A DNA stretch of 64,000 nt from Archivesica marissinica (Eukaryota; Mollusca; Bivalvia; Venerida; Vesicomyidae): NCBI GenBank assembly GCA_014843695.1, contig CM026390.1, positions 14,081,318 to 14,145,317 on the forward strand, written 5' to 3'. Below are positions 1 to 13,660 of the stretch, one piece after another. The position numbers were made by a program, and so were the translations under genes. Under the pieces are notes generated by a model. It had not been told where the DNA came from, ran no database searches, and saw only the letters and a program-made list of their open reading frames with translations. Within the stretch, counting starts at the first letter, position 1, and each line of letters opens with the position of its first letter.

Positions 1-3000
1 GTCAGGTGGCTAAACTGCAATACAATGCACACTTGATGCTTAACTGTCTGCAAACCATTTAACTCAGGTGACTAAATTGTCATCTAAAGCACACTTGAGG
101 CTTAACTATCTGCACACCATTTAAGTCAGGTGACTAAACTGTCATCTAAAGCACTCTTGGGGCTTAACTCTATGCACACCATTGAAGTTAGGTGGCTCAA
201 ATGTCATCTAAAGCACACTTGGGGCTTAACTATCTGCATACCATTGAAGCCAGGTGGCTAAACTGTCATACAATGCACACTTGATGCTTATCTGTCTGCA
301 CACCATTTAAGTCAGGTGGATAAACTGTCATATAATGCACAGATGATGCTTAACTGTCTGCACACCATTTAAGTCAGATGACTAAAATGTCATCTAAAGC
401 ACACTTGGGGCTTTATTTTCTGCATAGCATTGAAGTTAGGTGGCTAAACTGTCATCTAAAGCACACTTGATGCTTAACTCTCTGCACACCATTGAAGTTA
501 TGTTGCTAAACTGTCATCTAAAGCACACTTGAGGCTTAAATATCTGCACACCATTGAAGTCAGATGACTAAACTGTCATATAAAGCACACTTGGGGCTTA
601 ACTCTATGCACACCATTGAAGTTAGGTGGCTAAACTGTCATCTAAATCACACTTGGGGCTTAACTATCTGCACACCATTGATGTCAGGTGGCTAAACTGT
701 CATTCAATGCACACTTGATGCTTAACTCTCTGCACACCATTTAAGTTAGGTCGCTAAACTGTCATCTAAAGCACACTTGGGGCTTAACTATCTGCATACC
801 ATTGAAGTCAGGTGGCTAAACTGTCATACAATGCACACTTGAGGCTAAACTATCTTCACACCGTTGAAGTCAGGTGAATAAATTGTCATCTAAAGCACAC
901 GTGAGGCTTAACTATCTGCACACCATTGAAGTCATTTGACTAAACTGTCATACAATGCACACTTGATGCTTAACTGTATGCACACCATATAAGTGAGGTG
1001 GTTAATTTGTCATCTAAAGCACACTTGGGGCATAACTCTCTGCACACCATTGAAGTCAGGTGGCTAAATTGTCATCTAAAGCACACGTGGGGCTTAAATG
1101 TCTGCACACCATTGAAGTGAGGTGGCTAAATTTTCAGCTAAAGCACATTTGAGGCATAACTATCTGCACAACATTGAAGTCAGGTGACTAAACTGTCATC
1201 TAAAGCACACGTGGGGCTTAAATGTCTGCACACCATTGAAGTGAGGTGGCTAAATTTTCATCTAAAGCACATTTGAGGCATAACTATCTGCACACCATTG
1301 AAGTCAGGTGACTAAACTATCATCTAAGGCACACTTGGGGCTTAACTCTCTGCACACCATTGAAGTTAGGTGGCTAAACTTTCATCTAAAGCACACTTGG
1401 GGCTTAACTATCTGCATACCATTGAAGTCAGGTGGCTAAACTGTCATACAATGCACACTTGATGCTTAACTGTCTGCACACCATTTAAGTCATGTGACTA
1501 AATTGTCATCTAAAGCAGACTTGGGGCTTAACTGTCTGCATACCATTGAAGTTAGGTGGCTAAACTGTCATACAATGCACACTTGATGCTTAACTGTCTG
1601 CACACCATTGAAGTTAGGTGGCTAAACTGTCATCTAAAGCACACTTGACGCTTAACTATCTGCATACCATTGAAGTCAGATGACTAAACTGTCATCTAAA
1701 GCACACTTGGGGCTTAACTATCTGCACACCATTGAAGTTAGGTGGCTAAACTGTCATCTAAAGTACACTTGGGGCTTATCTGTCTGCACACCATTGAAGT
1801 CAGGTGACTAAATTGTCATCTAAAGCACACTTGATGCTTAACTCTCTGCACACCATTGAAGTCAGGTGGCTAAATTGTCATCTAAAGCACACTTGAGGCT
1901 TAACAATCTGCACACCATTGAAGTCAGGTGGCTAAACTGTCATCTAAGGCACATTGGGGCTTAACTATCTGCACACCATTGAAGTCAGGTGGCTAAATTG
2001 TCATATAAAGCATCTTGCGGCTTAACTATCTGCACACCATTGAAGTCAGGTGGCTAAACTGTCATCTAAGGCACACTTGGGGCTTAACTATCTGCACACC
2101 ATTGAAGTCAGGTGGCTAAACTGTCATACAATGCACACTTGAGGCTTAACTGTCTGCACACCATTTAAGTCAGGTGACTAAATTGTCATCTAACGCACAC
2201 TTGGGGCTTAACTGTCTGCATACCATTGAAGTTAGGTGGCTAAACTGTCATACAATGCACACTTGATGCTTAACTCTCTGCACACCATTGAAGTTAGGTG
2301 GATAAACTGTCATCTAATGCACACTTGAGGCTTAACTATCTGCACACCATTGAAGTCAGATGACTAAACTGTCATCTAAAGCACACTTGATGCTTAACTC
2401 TCTGCACACCATTTAAGTTAGGTAGCTAAATTGTCATCTAAAGCACACTTTATGCTTAACTCTCTGCACACCATAGAAGTCAGGTGGCTAAGCTGTCATA
2501 CAATGCACACTTGGGGCTTAACTATCTGCACACCATTGAAGTCAGGTGGCTAAACTGTCATACAATGCACATTTGACGCTTACCTATCTGCACACCATTG
2601 AAGTCAGGTGGCTAAACTGTCATACAATGCACATTTGACACTTACCTATCTGCACACCATTGAAGTCAGGTGACTAAACTGTCATCTAAAGCACACTTGG
2701 GGCTTAACTATATGCACACCATTGAAGTTAGGTGGCTAAATTGTCATCTAAAGCACACCCGGGGCTTAACTGTCTGCACACCATTGAAGTTAGGTGGCTA
2801 AACTGTCATCAAAAGCACACTTGATGCTTAACTCTCTGCACACCATTGAAGTTAGGTGGCTAAATTGTCATCTAATGCACACCTGGGGCTTAAATATCTG
2901 CATACCATTGAAGTCAGGTGGCTAATCTGTCATACAATGCACACTTGCTGCATAACTGTCTGCACACCAATGAAGTCAGGTGGCTAAACTGTCATACAAT

Positions 3001-4670
3001 GCACACTTGATGCTTACCTGTCTGCACACCATTTAAGTCAGGTGGCTGAATTGTCATCTAAAGCACACTTGGGGCTTAACTGTCTGCATACCGTTGAAGT
3101 TAGGTGGCTAAACTGTCATACAATGCACACTTAATGCTTAACTCTCTGCACACCATTGAAGTCAGGTGACTAAACTGTCATCTAAAGCACACTTGGGGCT
3201 TAACTATCTGCACACCATTGAAGTTAGGTGGCTATATTGTCATCTAATGCACACTTGGGGCTTAACTCTCTGCACACCATTGAAGTTAGGTGGCTACATT
3301 GTCATCTATAGGACACTTGAGGCATAACTATCTGCACACCATTTAAGTCAGGTGACTAAACTGTGATCTAAAGCACACTTGGGGCTTAACTATCTGCACA
3401 CCATTGAAGATATGTGGCTAAACTGTCATACAATGCACACTTGATGCTTAACTGTCTGCACACCATTTAAGTCAGGTGACAAAATTGTCATCTAAAGCAC
3501 ACTGGGCGCTTAACTCTCTGCAAACCATTGAAGTTAGGTGGCTAAACTGTCATACAATACACACTTGATGCTTAACTGTCTGCACACCATTTAAGTTAGT
3601 TGGCTAAACTGTCAACCAATGTATACTTGATGCTTAACTCTCTGCACACTATTTAAGTCAGGTGACTAAATTGTCATACAATGCACACTTGATGCTTAAC
3701 TCTCTGCACACCATTGAAGTCAGGTGGCTAAGCTGTCATACAATGCACACTTGGGGCTTAACTATCTGCACACCATTGAAGTCAGGTGGCTAAACTGTCA
3801 TACAATGCACATTTGACGCTTACCTATCTGCACACCATTGAAGTCAGGTGACTAAATTGTCATCTAAGGCACACATGAGGCTTAACTATCTGCACACCAT
3901 TGAAATTAGGTGGCTAAACTGTCATCTAAAGCACACTTGGGGCTTAACTATATGCACACCATTGAAGTTAGGTGGCTAAACTGTCATCTAAAGCACACTT
4001 GGGGCTTAACTGTCTGCACACCATTGAATATCGTTGGCTAAATTGTCATCTAAAGCACACCCGGGGCTTAACTGTCTGCACACCATTGAAGTTAGGTGGC
4101 TAAACTGTCATCAAAAGCACACTTGATGCTTAACTCTCTGCACACCATTGAAGTTAGGTGGCTAAATTGTCATCTAATGCACACCTGGGGCTTAAATATC
4201 TGCATACCATTGAAGTCAGGTGGCTAATCTGTCATACAATGCACACTTGCTGCTTAACTGTCTACACACCAATGAAGTCTGGTGGCTAAATTGTCATCTA
4301 AAGCACACTTGGGGCTTAACTCTCTGCACACCATTGAAGTTTGGTGGCTAAATTGTCATCTAATGCACACTTGGGGCTTAACTCTCTGCACACCATTGAA
4401 GTCAGGTGACTAAACTGTCATCTAAAGCACACTTGGGGCTTAACTATCTGCACACCATTGAAATTAGGTGGCTAAATTGTCATATAATGCACACTTGGGG
4501 CTTAACTGTCTGCACACCATTGAAGTTAAGTGGCTAAACTGTCATCCAAAGCACACTTGGGGCTTAACTCTCTGCACACCATTGAAGTTAGGTGGCTACA
4601 TTGTCATCTAAAGCACACTTGGGGCTTAACTATCTGCAAACAATTGAAGTCATGTGGCTAAACTGTCATA
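1..4670. repeat. 62-bp satellite array, zone I
   Basis: Head-to-tail 62-bp units, already in mid-array at base 1. Taking the unit to start at gtcaggtg, the fixed blocks are gtcaggtg, taaa(c/t)tgtcat, gcacactt, ctta and tctgcacaccatt(g/t)aa. This zone mixes A-type units (tcatacaatgc, cttgatgctt) with many units carrying tcatctaaagc plus cttggggctt, which I call D-type, and gttaggtgg junctions are common. The consensus units contain no CpG and carry taa stop codons, and 62 is not a multiple of 3, so the array is non-coding. A block at about 2461-2955 recurs at about 3701-4260. I do not recognise the family by name. The tandem structure is certain; any function is unknown. Confidence 0.97.
2461..4260. 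repeat. Duplicated satellite block, copies 20-21 units apart
   Basis: Private variants seen in 2461-2955 reappear in the same order in 3701-4260: a taagctg unit with cttggggc, a unit with acatttgacgcttacc, a unit with acacccgggg, one with tcatcaaaagc, and one with ctaatctg plus acttgctgc. The offset is 1240 bp (20 x 62) at the first marker and 1302 bp (21 x 62) at acacccgggg, so one extra unit separates the copies downstream. This fits unequal exchange in register. Confidence 0.8.
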
Positions 4671-4727
4671 TGTTGTGTTTTGGTTGTTGGTGTTTGTTTG
4701 TTGTGTTGTTTGTTGGTGGTTGTTGTT
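4671..4727 (+). other. 57-bp insertion made only of G and T
   Basis: The satellite reads gtcata, then 57 bases of only G and T on the plus strand, then caatgc. Joining the two sides restores a normal A-type unit with nothing lost. There is no target duplication and no tail. It is unlike any other part of the window except two shorter G/T-only tracts at 5461 and 6796. It is either a real low-complexity insertion or a long-read basecalling artefact carried into the consensus; I lean to the artefact. Confidence 0.85.
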
Positions 4728-5460
4728 CAATGCACACTTGATGCTTAACTGTCTGCACACCATTGAAGTCAAGTGGCTAAACGGTCATAAAATGCACACT
4801 TGATGCTTAATTCTCTGCACACCATTTAAGTTAGGTCGCTAAACTCTCAACCAATGCACACTTGATGCTTAACTCTCTGCACACCATTGAGGTCAGGTAG
4901 CTAAACTGTTATACAATGCACACTTGATGCTTAACTGTCTGCACACCATTGAGGTCAAGTGGCTAAACTGTCATACAATGTACACTTGGGGCTTAACTCT
5001 CTGCACACCATTGAAGTCAGGTGCTAAACTGTCATACAATGCACACTTGAGGCTTAACTAGCTGCACACCATTGCAGTCGGGTGACTAAATTGTCATCTA
5101 ATGCACACGTGAGGCTTAACTATCTGCACTCCATTAAAGGCGGGTGACTAAATTGTCAACTAAAGCACACATGAGGCTTAATTTTCTGCACACCATTTAA
5201 GTCAGGTGGCTAAACTGTCATACAATGCACACTTGGGCTTAAATATCTGCATACCATTGAAGTCAGGTGGCTAAACTGTCATACAATGCACACTTGAGGC
5301 TTAATTCTCTGCACACCATTTAAGTCAGGTGACTAAATTGTCATCTAAAGCACACTTGAGGCTTAACTTTCTGCACACCATTGAAGTCAGGTGGCTAAAC
5401 TGTCATACAATGCACACTTGGGCTTAATCTCTGCACACCATTTAAGTCAGGTGCTAAATT

Positions 5461-5477
5461 GTTTGTTGTTTTTGTTG
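5461..5477 (+). other. G/T-only tract replacing part of a satellite unit
   Basis: A G/T-only run follows ctaaatt and runs into gaagtaggtgg. Unlike the 4671 tract, most of one satellite unit (about 45 bp between taaattgtcat and ccattgaag) is missing here. It lies in the stretch with the most one-base deletions, for example gtgctaaa for gtgactaaa and ggcttaatgtc for ggcttaactgtc, which points to a low-quality consensus. Confidence 0.7.
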
Positions 5478-6795
5478 AAGTAGGTGGCTAAACTGTCTCA
5501 ATGCAACTTGATGCTTAATGTCTGCACACCATTTAAGTCAGGTGCTAAATTGTCATCTAAGCACACTTGAGGCTTAACTCTCTGCACACCATTGAAGTCA
5601 GGTGGCTAAATGTCAAAATGCACACTTGGGGCTAACTATCTGCACACCATTGAAGTCAGGTGGCTAAACTGTCATCCAATGCACACTTGAGGCTTAACTC
5701 TCTGCACACCATTGAAGTCAGGTGGCTAAACTGTCATACAAGGCACACTTGGGCTTAAATATCTGCACACATTGAAGTCAGGTGGCTAAACTGTCATACA
5801 ATGCACACTTGAGGCTTAACTCTCTGCACACCATTGAAGTCAGGTGGCTAAATTGTCCTAATGACACTTGGGGCTTAACTATCTGCACACCATTGAAGTC
5901 AGGTGGCTAAACTGTCATACAATGCACACTTGAGGCTTTACTCTCTGCACACCATTTAAGTTAGGTGTCTAAATTGTCATCTAAAGCACACTTGAGGCGT
6001 AATATCTGCACACCATTGAAGTCATGTGGCTAAGCTGTCATACAATGCACACTTGAGGCTTAACTCTCTGCAAACCATTTAAGTCAGGTGACTATATTGT
6101 CATCTAAAGCACACTTGTGGCTTAACTCTCTGCACACCATTGAAGTCAGGTGGTTAAGCTGTCATACAATGCACACTTGGGGCTTAACTCTCTGCACACC
6201 ATTGAAGTCAGGTGGCTAAATTGTCATCTAAGGCACACTTGGGGCTTAACTGTCTGCACACCATTGAAGTTAGATGGCTAAACTGTCATCCAATGCATAC
6301 GTTATGCTTAACTCTCTGCACAACATTGAAGTCAGGTGGCTAAACTGTCATAAAATGCACACTTGATGCTTAATTCTCTGCACACCATTTAAGTTAGGTC
6401 GCTAAACTCTCACCAATGCACACTTGATGCTTAACTCTCTGCACACCATTGAGGTCAGGTGGCTAAACTGTTATACAATGCACACTTGATGCTTAACTGT
6501 TTGCACACCATTGAGGTCAAGTGGCTAAACTGTCATACAATGTACACTTGGGGCTTAACTATCTGCACACCATTGAAGTCAGGTGGCTAAACTGTCATAC
6601 AATGCACATTGAGGCTTAACTAGCTGCACACCATTGAAGTCGGGTGACTAAATTGTCATCTAATGCACACGTGAGGCTTAACTATCTGCACACCATTAAA
6701 GGCGGGTGACTAAATTGTCATCTAAAGCACACATGAGGCTTAATTTTCTGCACACCATTTAAGTCAGGTGGCTAAACTGTCATACAATGCACACT

Positions 6796-6819
6796 GTTTT
6801 TGTTGTGGTGGTTGTTTGT
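6796..6819 (+). other. 24-bp G/T-only insertion in satellite
   Basis: The satellite reads gcacact, then about 24 bases of only G and T, then tgaggctt. Removing the run restores an ordinary gcacacttgaggctt unit. It has the same composition and strand as the 4671 tract, and all three tracts fall within 2.2 kb. Confidence 0.8.
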
Positions 6820-9800
6820 TGAGGCTTAATTCTCTGCACACCATTTAAGTCAGGTGACTAAATTGTCATCTAAAGCACACTTTAGGCTTAACTTTCTGCA
6901 CACCATTGAAGTCAGGTGACTAAATTATCATCTAAAGCACACTTGAGGCTTAACTTTCTGGACACCATTGAAGTCAGGTGGCTAAACTGTCATACAATGC
7001 ACACTAGGGGCTTAAATATCTGCATACCATTGAAGTCAGGTGGCTAAACTGTCATACAATGCAAACTTGAGGCATAATTGTCAGCACACCATTTAAGTTA
7101 GGTGACTAAATTGTCATCTAAAGCACACTTGAGGCTTAACTCTCTGCACACCATTGAAGTCAGGTGGCTAAGCTGTCATACAATGCACACTTGAGGCTTA
7201 ACTCTCTGCACACCATTTAAGTCAGGTGACTAAATTGTCATCTAAAGCTCACTTGGGGCTTAACTCTCTGCACACCATTGAAGTTAATTGGCTAAACTGT
7301 CTTCCAATGCATACTTTATGCTTAACTGTCTGCACACCATTGAAGTCAGGTGGCTAAACTGTCAACCAATGCACACTTGATGCTTAACGCTCTGCACACC
7401 ATTGAAGTCAGGTGGCTAAACTGTCACAAATGCACACTTGGGGCTAAACTATCTGTACACCATTGAAGTTAGGTGGCTAAACTGTCATCCAATGCATACT
7501 TTATGCTTATCTGTCTGTACACCATTGAAGTCAGGTGGCTAAACTGTCATACAAGGCACACTTGATGCTTAATTGTCTGCACACCATTTAAGTCAGGTGA
7601 CTAAATTGTCATCTAAAGCACACTTGAGGCTTAACTCTCTGCACACCATTGAAGTCAGGTGGCTAAACTGTCACAAATGCACACTTGGGGCTAAACTATC
7701 TGCACACCATTGAAGTCAGGTGGCTAAACTGTCATACAATGCACACTTGAGGCTTTACTCTCTGCACACCATTTAAGTTAGGTGTCTAAATTGTCATCTA
7801 AAGCACACTTGAGGCGTAGATATCTGCACACCATTGAAGTCATGTGGCTAAGCTGTCATCAATGCACACTTGAGGCTTAACTCTCTGCAAACCATTTAAG
7901 TCAGGTGACTATATTGTCATCTAAAGCACACTTGTGGCTTAACTTCTGCACACCATTGAAGTCAGGTGGTTAAGCTGTCATACAATGCACACTTGAGGCT
8001 TAACTCTCTGCACACCATTGAAGTCAGGTGACTAAATTGTCATCTAAGGCACACTTGGGGCTTAACTGTCTGCACACCATTGAAGTTAGATGGCTAAACT
8101 GTCATCCAATGCATACGTTATGCTTAACTCTCTGCACAACATTGAAGTCAGGTGGCTAAACTGTCATACAAGGCACACTTGATGCTTAATTGTCTGCACA
8201 CCATTTAAGTTAGGTGGCTAAACTGTCAACCAATGCACACTTGATGCTTAACGCTCTGCACACCATTGAAGTCAGGTGGCTAAACTGTCACAAATGCACA
8301 CTTGGGGCTAAACTATCTGCACACCATTGAAGTCAGGTGGCTAAACTGTCATAGAATGCACACTTGAGGCTTAACTGTCTGCACACCATTGAAGTCAGGT
8401 CACTAAATTATCATCTAAAGCACACTTGAGGCTTAACTATCTGCACACCATTGAAGTCAGGTGGCTAGACTGTCATACAATGCACACTATGGGCTTAAAT
8501 ATCTGCATACCATTAAAGTCAGGTGGCTAAACTGTCATACAATGCACACTTGAGGCTTAATTCTCTGCACACCATTTAAGTCAGGTGACTAAATTGTCAT
8601 CTAAAGCACACTTGAGGCATAACTCTCTGCACACCATTGAAGTTAGGTGGCTAAATTGTCACCTAAAGCACACTTGAGGCGTAGCTATCTGCACACCATT
8701 GAAGTCAGGTGGCTAAGCTGTCATACAATGCACACTTGAGGCTTAACTCTCTGCACACCATTTAAGTCAGGTGACTAAATTGTCATCTAAAGCACACTTG
8801 GGGCTTAACTGTCTGCACACCATTGAAGTTAGTTGGCTAAACTGTCGTCCAATGCATACTTTATGCTTAACTGTCTGCACACCATTGAAGTCAGGTGGCT
8901 AAACTGTCAACCAATGCACACTTGATGCTTAACGCTCTGCACACCATTGAAGTCAGGTGGCTAAACTGTCACAAATGCACACTTGGGGCTAAACTATCTG
9001 CACACCATTGAAGTTAGGTGGCTAAGCTGTCATACAATGCACACTTGAGGCTTAACTCTCTACACACCATTTAAGTCAGATGACTAAATTGTCATCTAAA
9101 GCACACTTGGGGCTTAACTCTCTGCACACCATTGAAGTTAGGTGGCTAAATTGTCATCTAAAGCACACTTGAGGCGTAGATATCTGCACACCATTGAAGT
9201 CAGGTGGCTAAGCTGTCATACAATGCACACTTGAGGCTTAACTCTCTGCACACCATTTAAGTCAGGTGACTATATTGTCATCTAAAGCACACTTGGGGCT
9301 TAACTGTCTGCACACCATTGAAGTCAGGTGACTAAATTGTCATCTAAAGCACACTTGAGGCTTAACTCTCTGCACACCATTGAAGTCAGGTGGCTAAGCT
9401 GTCATAAAATGCACACTTGAGGCTTAACTCTCTGCACACCATTTAAGTCAGGTGACTAAATTGTCATCTAAAGCACACTTGGGGCTTAACTGTCTGCACA
9501 CCATTGAAGTTAGGTGGCTAAACTGTCACAAATGCACACTTGGGGCTAAACTATCTGTACACCATTGAAGTCAGGTGGCTAAACTGTCATACAATGCACA
9601 CTTGAGGCTTAACTATCTGCACACCATTGAAGTCAGGTGACTAAATTATCATCTAAAGCACACTTGAGGCTTAACTTTCTGCACACCATTGAAGTCAGGT
9701 GGCTAAACTGTCATACAATGCACACTAGGGGCTTAAATATCTGCATACCATTGAAGTCAGGTGGCTAAACTGTCATACAATGCACACTTGAGGCTTAATT

Positions 9801-12800
9801 CTCTGCACACTATTTAAGTCAGGTGACTAAATTGTCATCTAAAGCACACTTGAGGCTTAACTCTCTGCACACCATTGAAGTTGGGTGGCTAAATTGTCAT
9901 CTAAAGCACACTTGGGGCTTAACTGTCTGCACACCGTTGAAGTTAGGTGGCTAAACTGTCATACAATGCATACTTTATGCTTAACTCTCTGCACACCATT
10001 AAAGTCAGGTGGCTAAACCGTCATACAAGGCACACTTGATGCATAATTGTCTGCACACCATTTAAGTCAGGTGACTAAATTGTCATCTAAAGCACACTTG
10101 AGGCTTAACTCTCTGCACAACATTGAAGTCAGGTGGCTAAACTGTCACACAATGCACACTTGAGGCTTAACTGTCTGCACACCATTTAAGTTAGGTGGCT
10201 AAGCTGTCAACCAATGCACACTTGATGTTTAACGCTCTGCACACCACTGAAGTCAGGTGGCTAAACTGTCACAAATGCACACTTGGGGCTAAACTATCTG
10301 CACACCATTGAAGTCAGGTGGCAAAACTGTCATACAATGCACACTTGAGGCTTAACTATCTGCACACCATTGATGTCAGGTGACTAAATTATCATCTAAG
10401 CACACTTGAGGCTTAACTTTCTGCACACCATTGAAGTCAGGTGGCTAAACTGTCATACAATGCAAACTTGAGGCATAATTGTCAGCACACCATTTAAGTC
10501 AGGTGACTATATTGTCATCTAAAGCACACTTGAGGCTTAACTCTCTGCACACTATTGAAGTCAGGTGGCTAAGCTGTCATACAATGCACACTTGAGGCTT
10601 AACTCTCTGCACACCATTTAAGTCAGGTGACTAAATTGTCATCTAAAGCACACTTGGGGCTAAACTATCTGCAAACCATTGAAGTCAGGTGGCTAAACTG
10701 TTATGGAATGCACACTTGAGGCTTAACTGTCTGCACACCATTGAAGTCAGGTCACTAAATTATCATCTAAAGCACACTTGAGGCTTAACTATCTGCACAC
10801 CATTGAAGTCAGGTGGCTAGACTGTCATACAATGCACACTATGGGCTTAAATATCTGCATACCATTGAAGTCAGGTGGCTAAACTGTCATACAATGCACA
10901 TTTGAGGCTTAATTCTCTGCACACCATTGAAGTTAGGTGGCTAAATTGTCATCTAAAGCACACTTGAGGCGTAGCTATCTGCACACCATTGAAGTCAGGT
11001 GGCTAAGCTGTCATACAATGCACACTTGAGGCTTAACTCTCTGCACACCATTTAAGTCAGGTGACTAAATTGTCATCTAAAGCACACTTGGGGCTTAACT
11101 GTCTGCACACCGTTGAAGTTAGTTGGCTAAACTGTCATACAATGCATACTTTATGCTTAACTCTCTCCACACCAGTGAAGTCAGGTGGCTAAACCGTCAT
11201 ACAAGGCACACTTGATGCATAATTGTCTGCACACCATTTAAGTCAGGTGACTAAATTGTCATCTAAAGCACTCTTGAGGCTTAACTCTCTGCACAACATT
11301 GAAGTCAGGTGGCTAAACTGTCACACAATGCACACTTGAGGCTTAACTGTCTGCACAACATTTAAGTTAGGTGGCTAAGCTGTCAACCAATGCACACTTG
11401 ATGTTTAACGCTCTGCACACCATTGAAGTCAGGTGGCTAAACTGTCACAAATGCACACTTGGGGCTAAACTATCTGCACACCATTGAAGTCAGGTGGCAA
11501 AACTGTCATACAATGCACACTTGAGGCTTAACTATCTGCACACCATTGATGTCAGGTGACTAAATTATCATCTAAAGCACACTTGAGGCTTAACTTTCTG
11601 CACACCATTGAAGTCAGGTGGCTAAACTGTCATACAATGCAAACTTGAGGCATAATTGTCAGCACACCATTTAAGTCAGGTGACTAAATTGTCATCTAAA
11701 GCACACTTGAGGCTTAACTCTCTGCACACCATTGAAGTCAGGTGGCTAAGGTGTCATACAATGCACACTTGAGGCTTAACTCTCTGCACACCATTGAAGT
11801 CAGGTGACTAAATTGTCATCTAAAGCACACTTGGGGCTTAACTCTCTGCACACCATTGAAGTCAGGTGACTAAATTGTCATCTAAAGCACACTTGGGGCT
11901 TAACTCTCTGCACACCATTGAAGTCAGCTGACTAAATTGTCATCTAAAGCACACTTGAGGCTTAACTCTCTGCACACCATTGAAGTCAGGTGGCTAAGCT
12001 GTCATACAATGCACACTTGAGGCTTAATTCTCTGCACACCATTGAAGTCAGGTGACTAAATTGTCATCTAAAGCACACTTGGGGCTTAATTGTCTGCACA
12101 CCATTGAAGTTAGGTGGCTAAACTGTCATCCAATGCATACGTTATGCTTAACTCTCTGGACACCATTGAAGTCAGGTGGCTAAACTGTCATACAAGACAC
12201 ACTTGATGCTTAATTGTCTGCACACCATTTAAGTTAGGTGGCTAAACTGTCAACCAATGCACACTTGATGCTTAACGCTCTGCACACCATTGAAGTCAGG
12301 TGGCTAAACTGTCACAAATGCACACTTGGGGCTAAACTATCTGCACACCAATGAAGTCAGGTGGCTAAACTGTCATAGAATGCACACTTGAGGCTTAACT
12401 GTCTGCACACCATTGAAGTCAGGTCACTAAATTATCATCTAAAGCACACTTGAGGCTTAACTATCTGCACACCATTGAAGTCAGGTGGCTAGACTGTCAT
12501 ACAATGCACACTATGGGCTTAAATATCTGCATACCATTGAATTCAGGTGGCTAAACTGTCATAGAATGCACACTTGAGGCTTAACTGTCTGCACACCATT
12601 GAAGTCAGGTCACTAAATTATCATCTATAGCACACTTGAGGCTTAACTCTCTGCAAACTATTGAAGTCAGGTGGCTAGACTGTCATACAATGCACACTAT
12701 GGGCTTAAATATCTGCACACCATTGAAGTTAGGTGGCTAAATTGTCATCTAAAGCACACTTGAGGCGTAGCTATCTGCACACCATTGAAGTCAGGTGGCT

Positions 12801-13660
12801 AAGCTGTCATACAATGCACACTTGAGGCTTAACTCTCTGCACACCATTTAAGTCAGGTGACTAAATTGTCATCTAAAGCACACTTGGGGCTTAACTGTCT
12901 GCACACCGTTGAAGTTAGGTGGCTAAACTGTCATATAATGCATACGTTATGCTTAACTGTCTTAACACCATTGAAGTCAGGTGGCTAAACTGTCATAAAA
13001 GGCACACTTGATGCTTAACTCTCTGCACACCATTGAAGTTAGGTGGCTAAATTGTCATCTAAAGCACACTTGAGGCGTAGATATCTGCACACCATTGAAG
13101 TCATGTGGCTAAGCTGTCATACAATGCACACTTGAGGCTTAACTCTCTGCACACCATTTAAGTCAGGTGACTATATTGTCATCTAAAGCACACTTGGGGC
13201 TTAACTGTATGCACACCATTGAAGTCAGGTGACTAAATTGTCATCTAAAGCACACTTGAGGCTTAACTCTCTGCACACCATTTAAGTCAGGTGACTAAAT
13301 TGTCATCTAAAGCACACTTGGGGCTTAACTGTCTGCACACCATTGAAATTAGGTGGCTAAACTGTCACAAATGCACACTTGGGGCTAAACTATCTGTACA
13401 ACATTGAAGTCAGGTGGCTAAACTGTCATACAATGCACACTTGAGGCTTAACTATCTGCACACCATTGAAGTCAGGTGACTAAATTATCATCTAAAGCAC
13501 ACTTGAGGTTTAACTTTCTGCACACCATTGAAGTCAGGTGGCTAAACTGTCATACAATGCACACTAGGTGCTTAAATATCTGCATACCATTGGAGTCAGG
13601 TGGCTAAACTGTCATACAATGCACACTTGTGGCTAAGCTATCTGCACACCATTGAAGTAT

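Larger units (their letters stand above)
4728..13660. repeat. 62-bp satellite array, zone II
   Basis: The same 62-bp unit, but with a distinct mixture. Typical members have taagctgtcatacaatgc with cttgaggctt, alternating with taaattgtcatctaaagc units. A zone marker is a unit reading gtcacaaatgc followed by cttggggctaaac, which is shortened relative to gtcatacaatgc. It is seen near 7429, 7673, 8290, 8968, 9527, 10270, 11447, 12313 and 13368. The intervals are close to whole multiples of 62 but irregular, so blocks were copied without a fixed higher-order period. A block around 10021-10500 recurs about 1176 bp later (11197-11690), near 19 units. From about 5400 to 8000 the consensus has unusually many one-base losses. 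Confidence 0.95.

Noticed and set aside
4671..4727. Interstitial telomere repeat
   Set aside because: The tract is G/T-only with no TTAGGG or other regular telomere unit.
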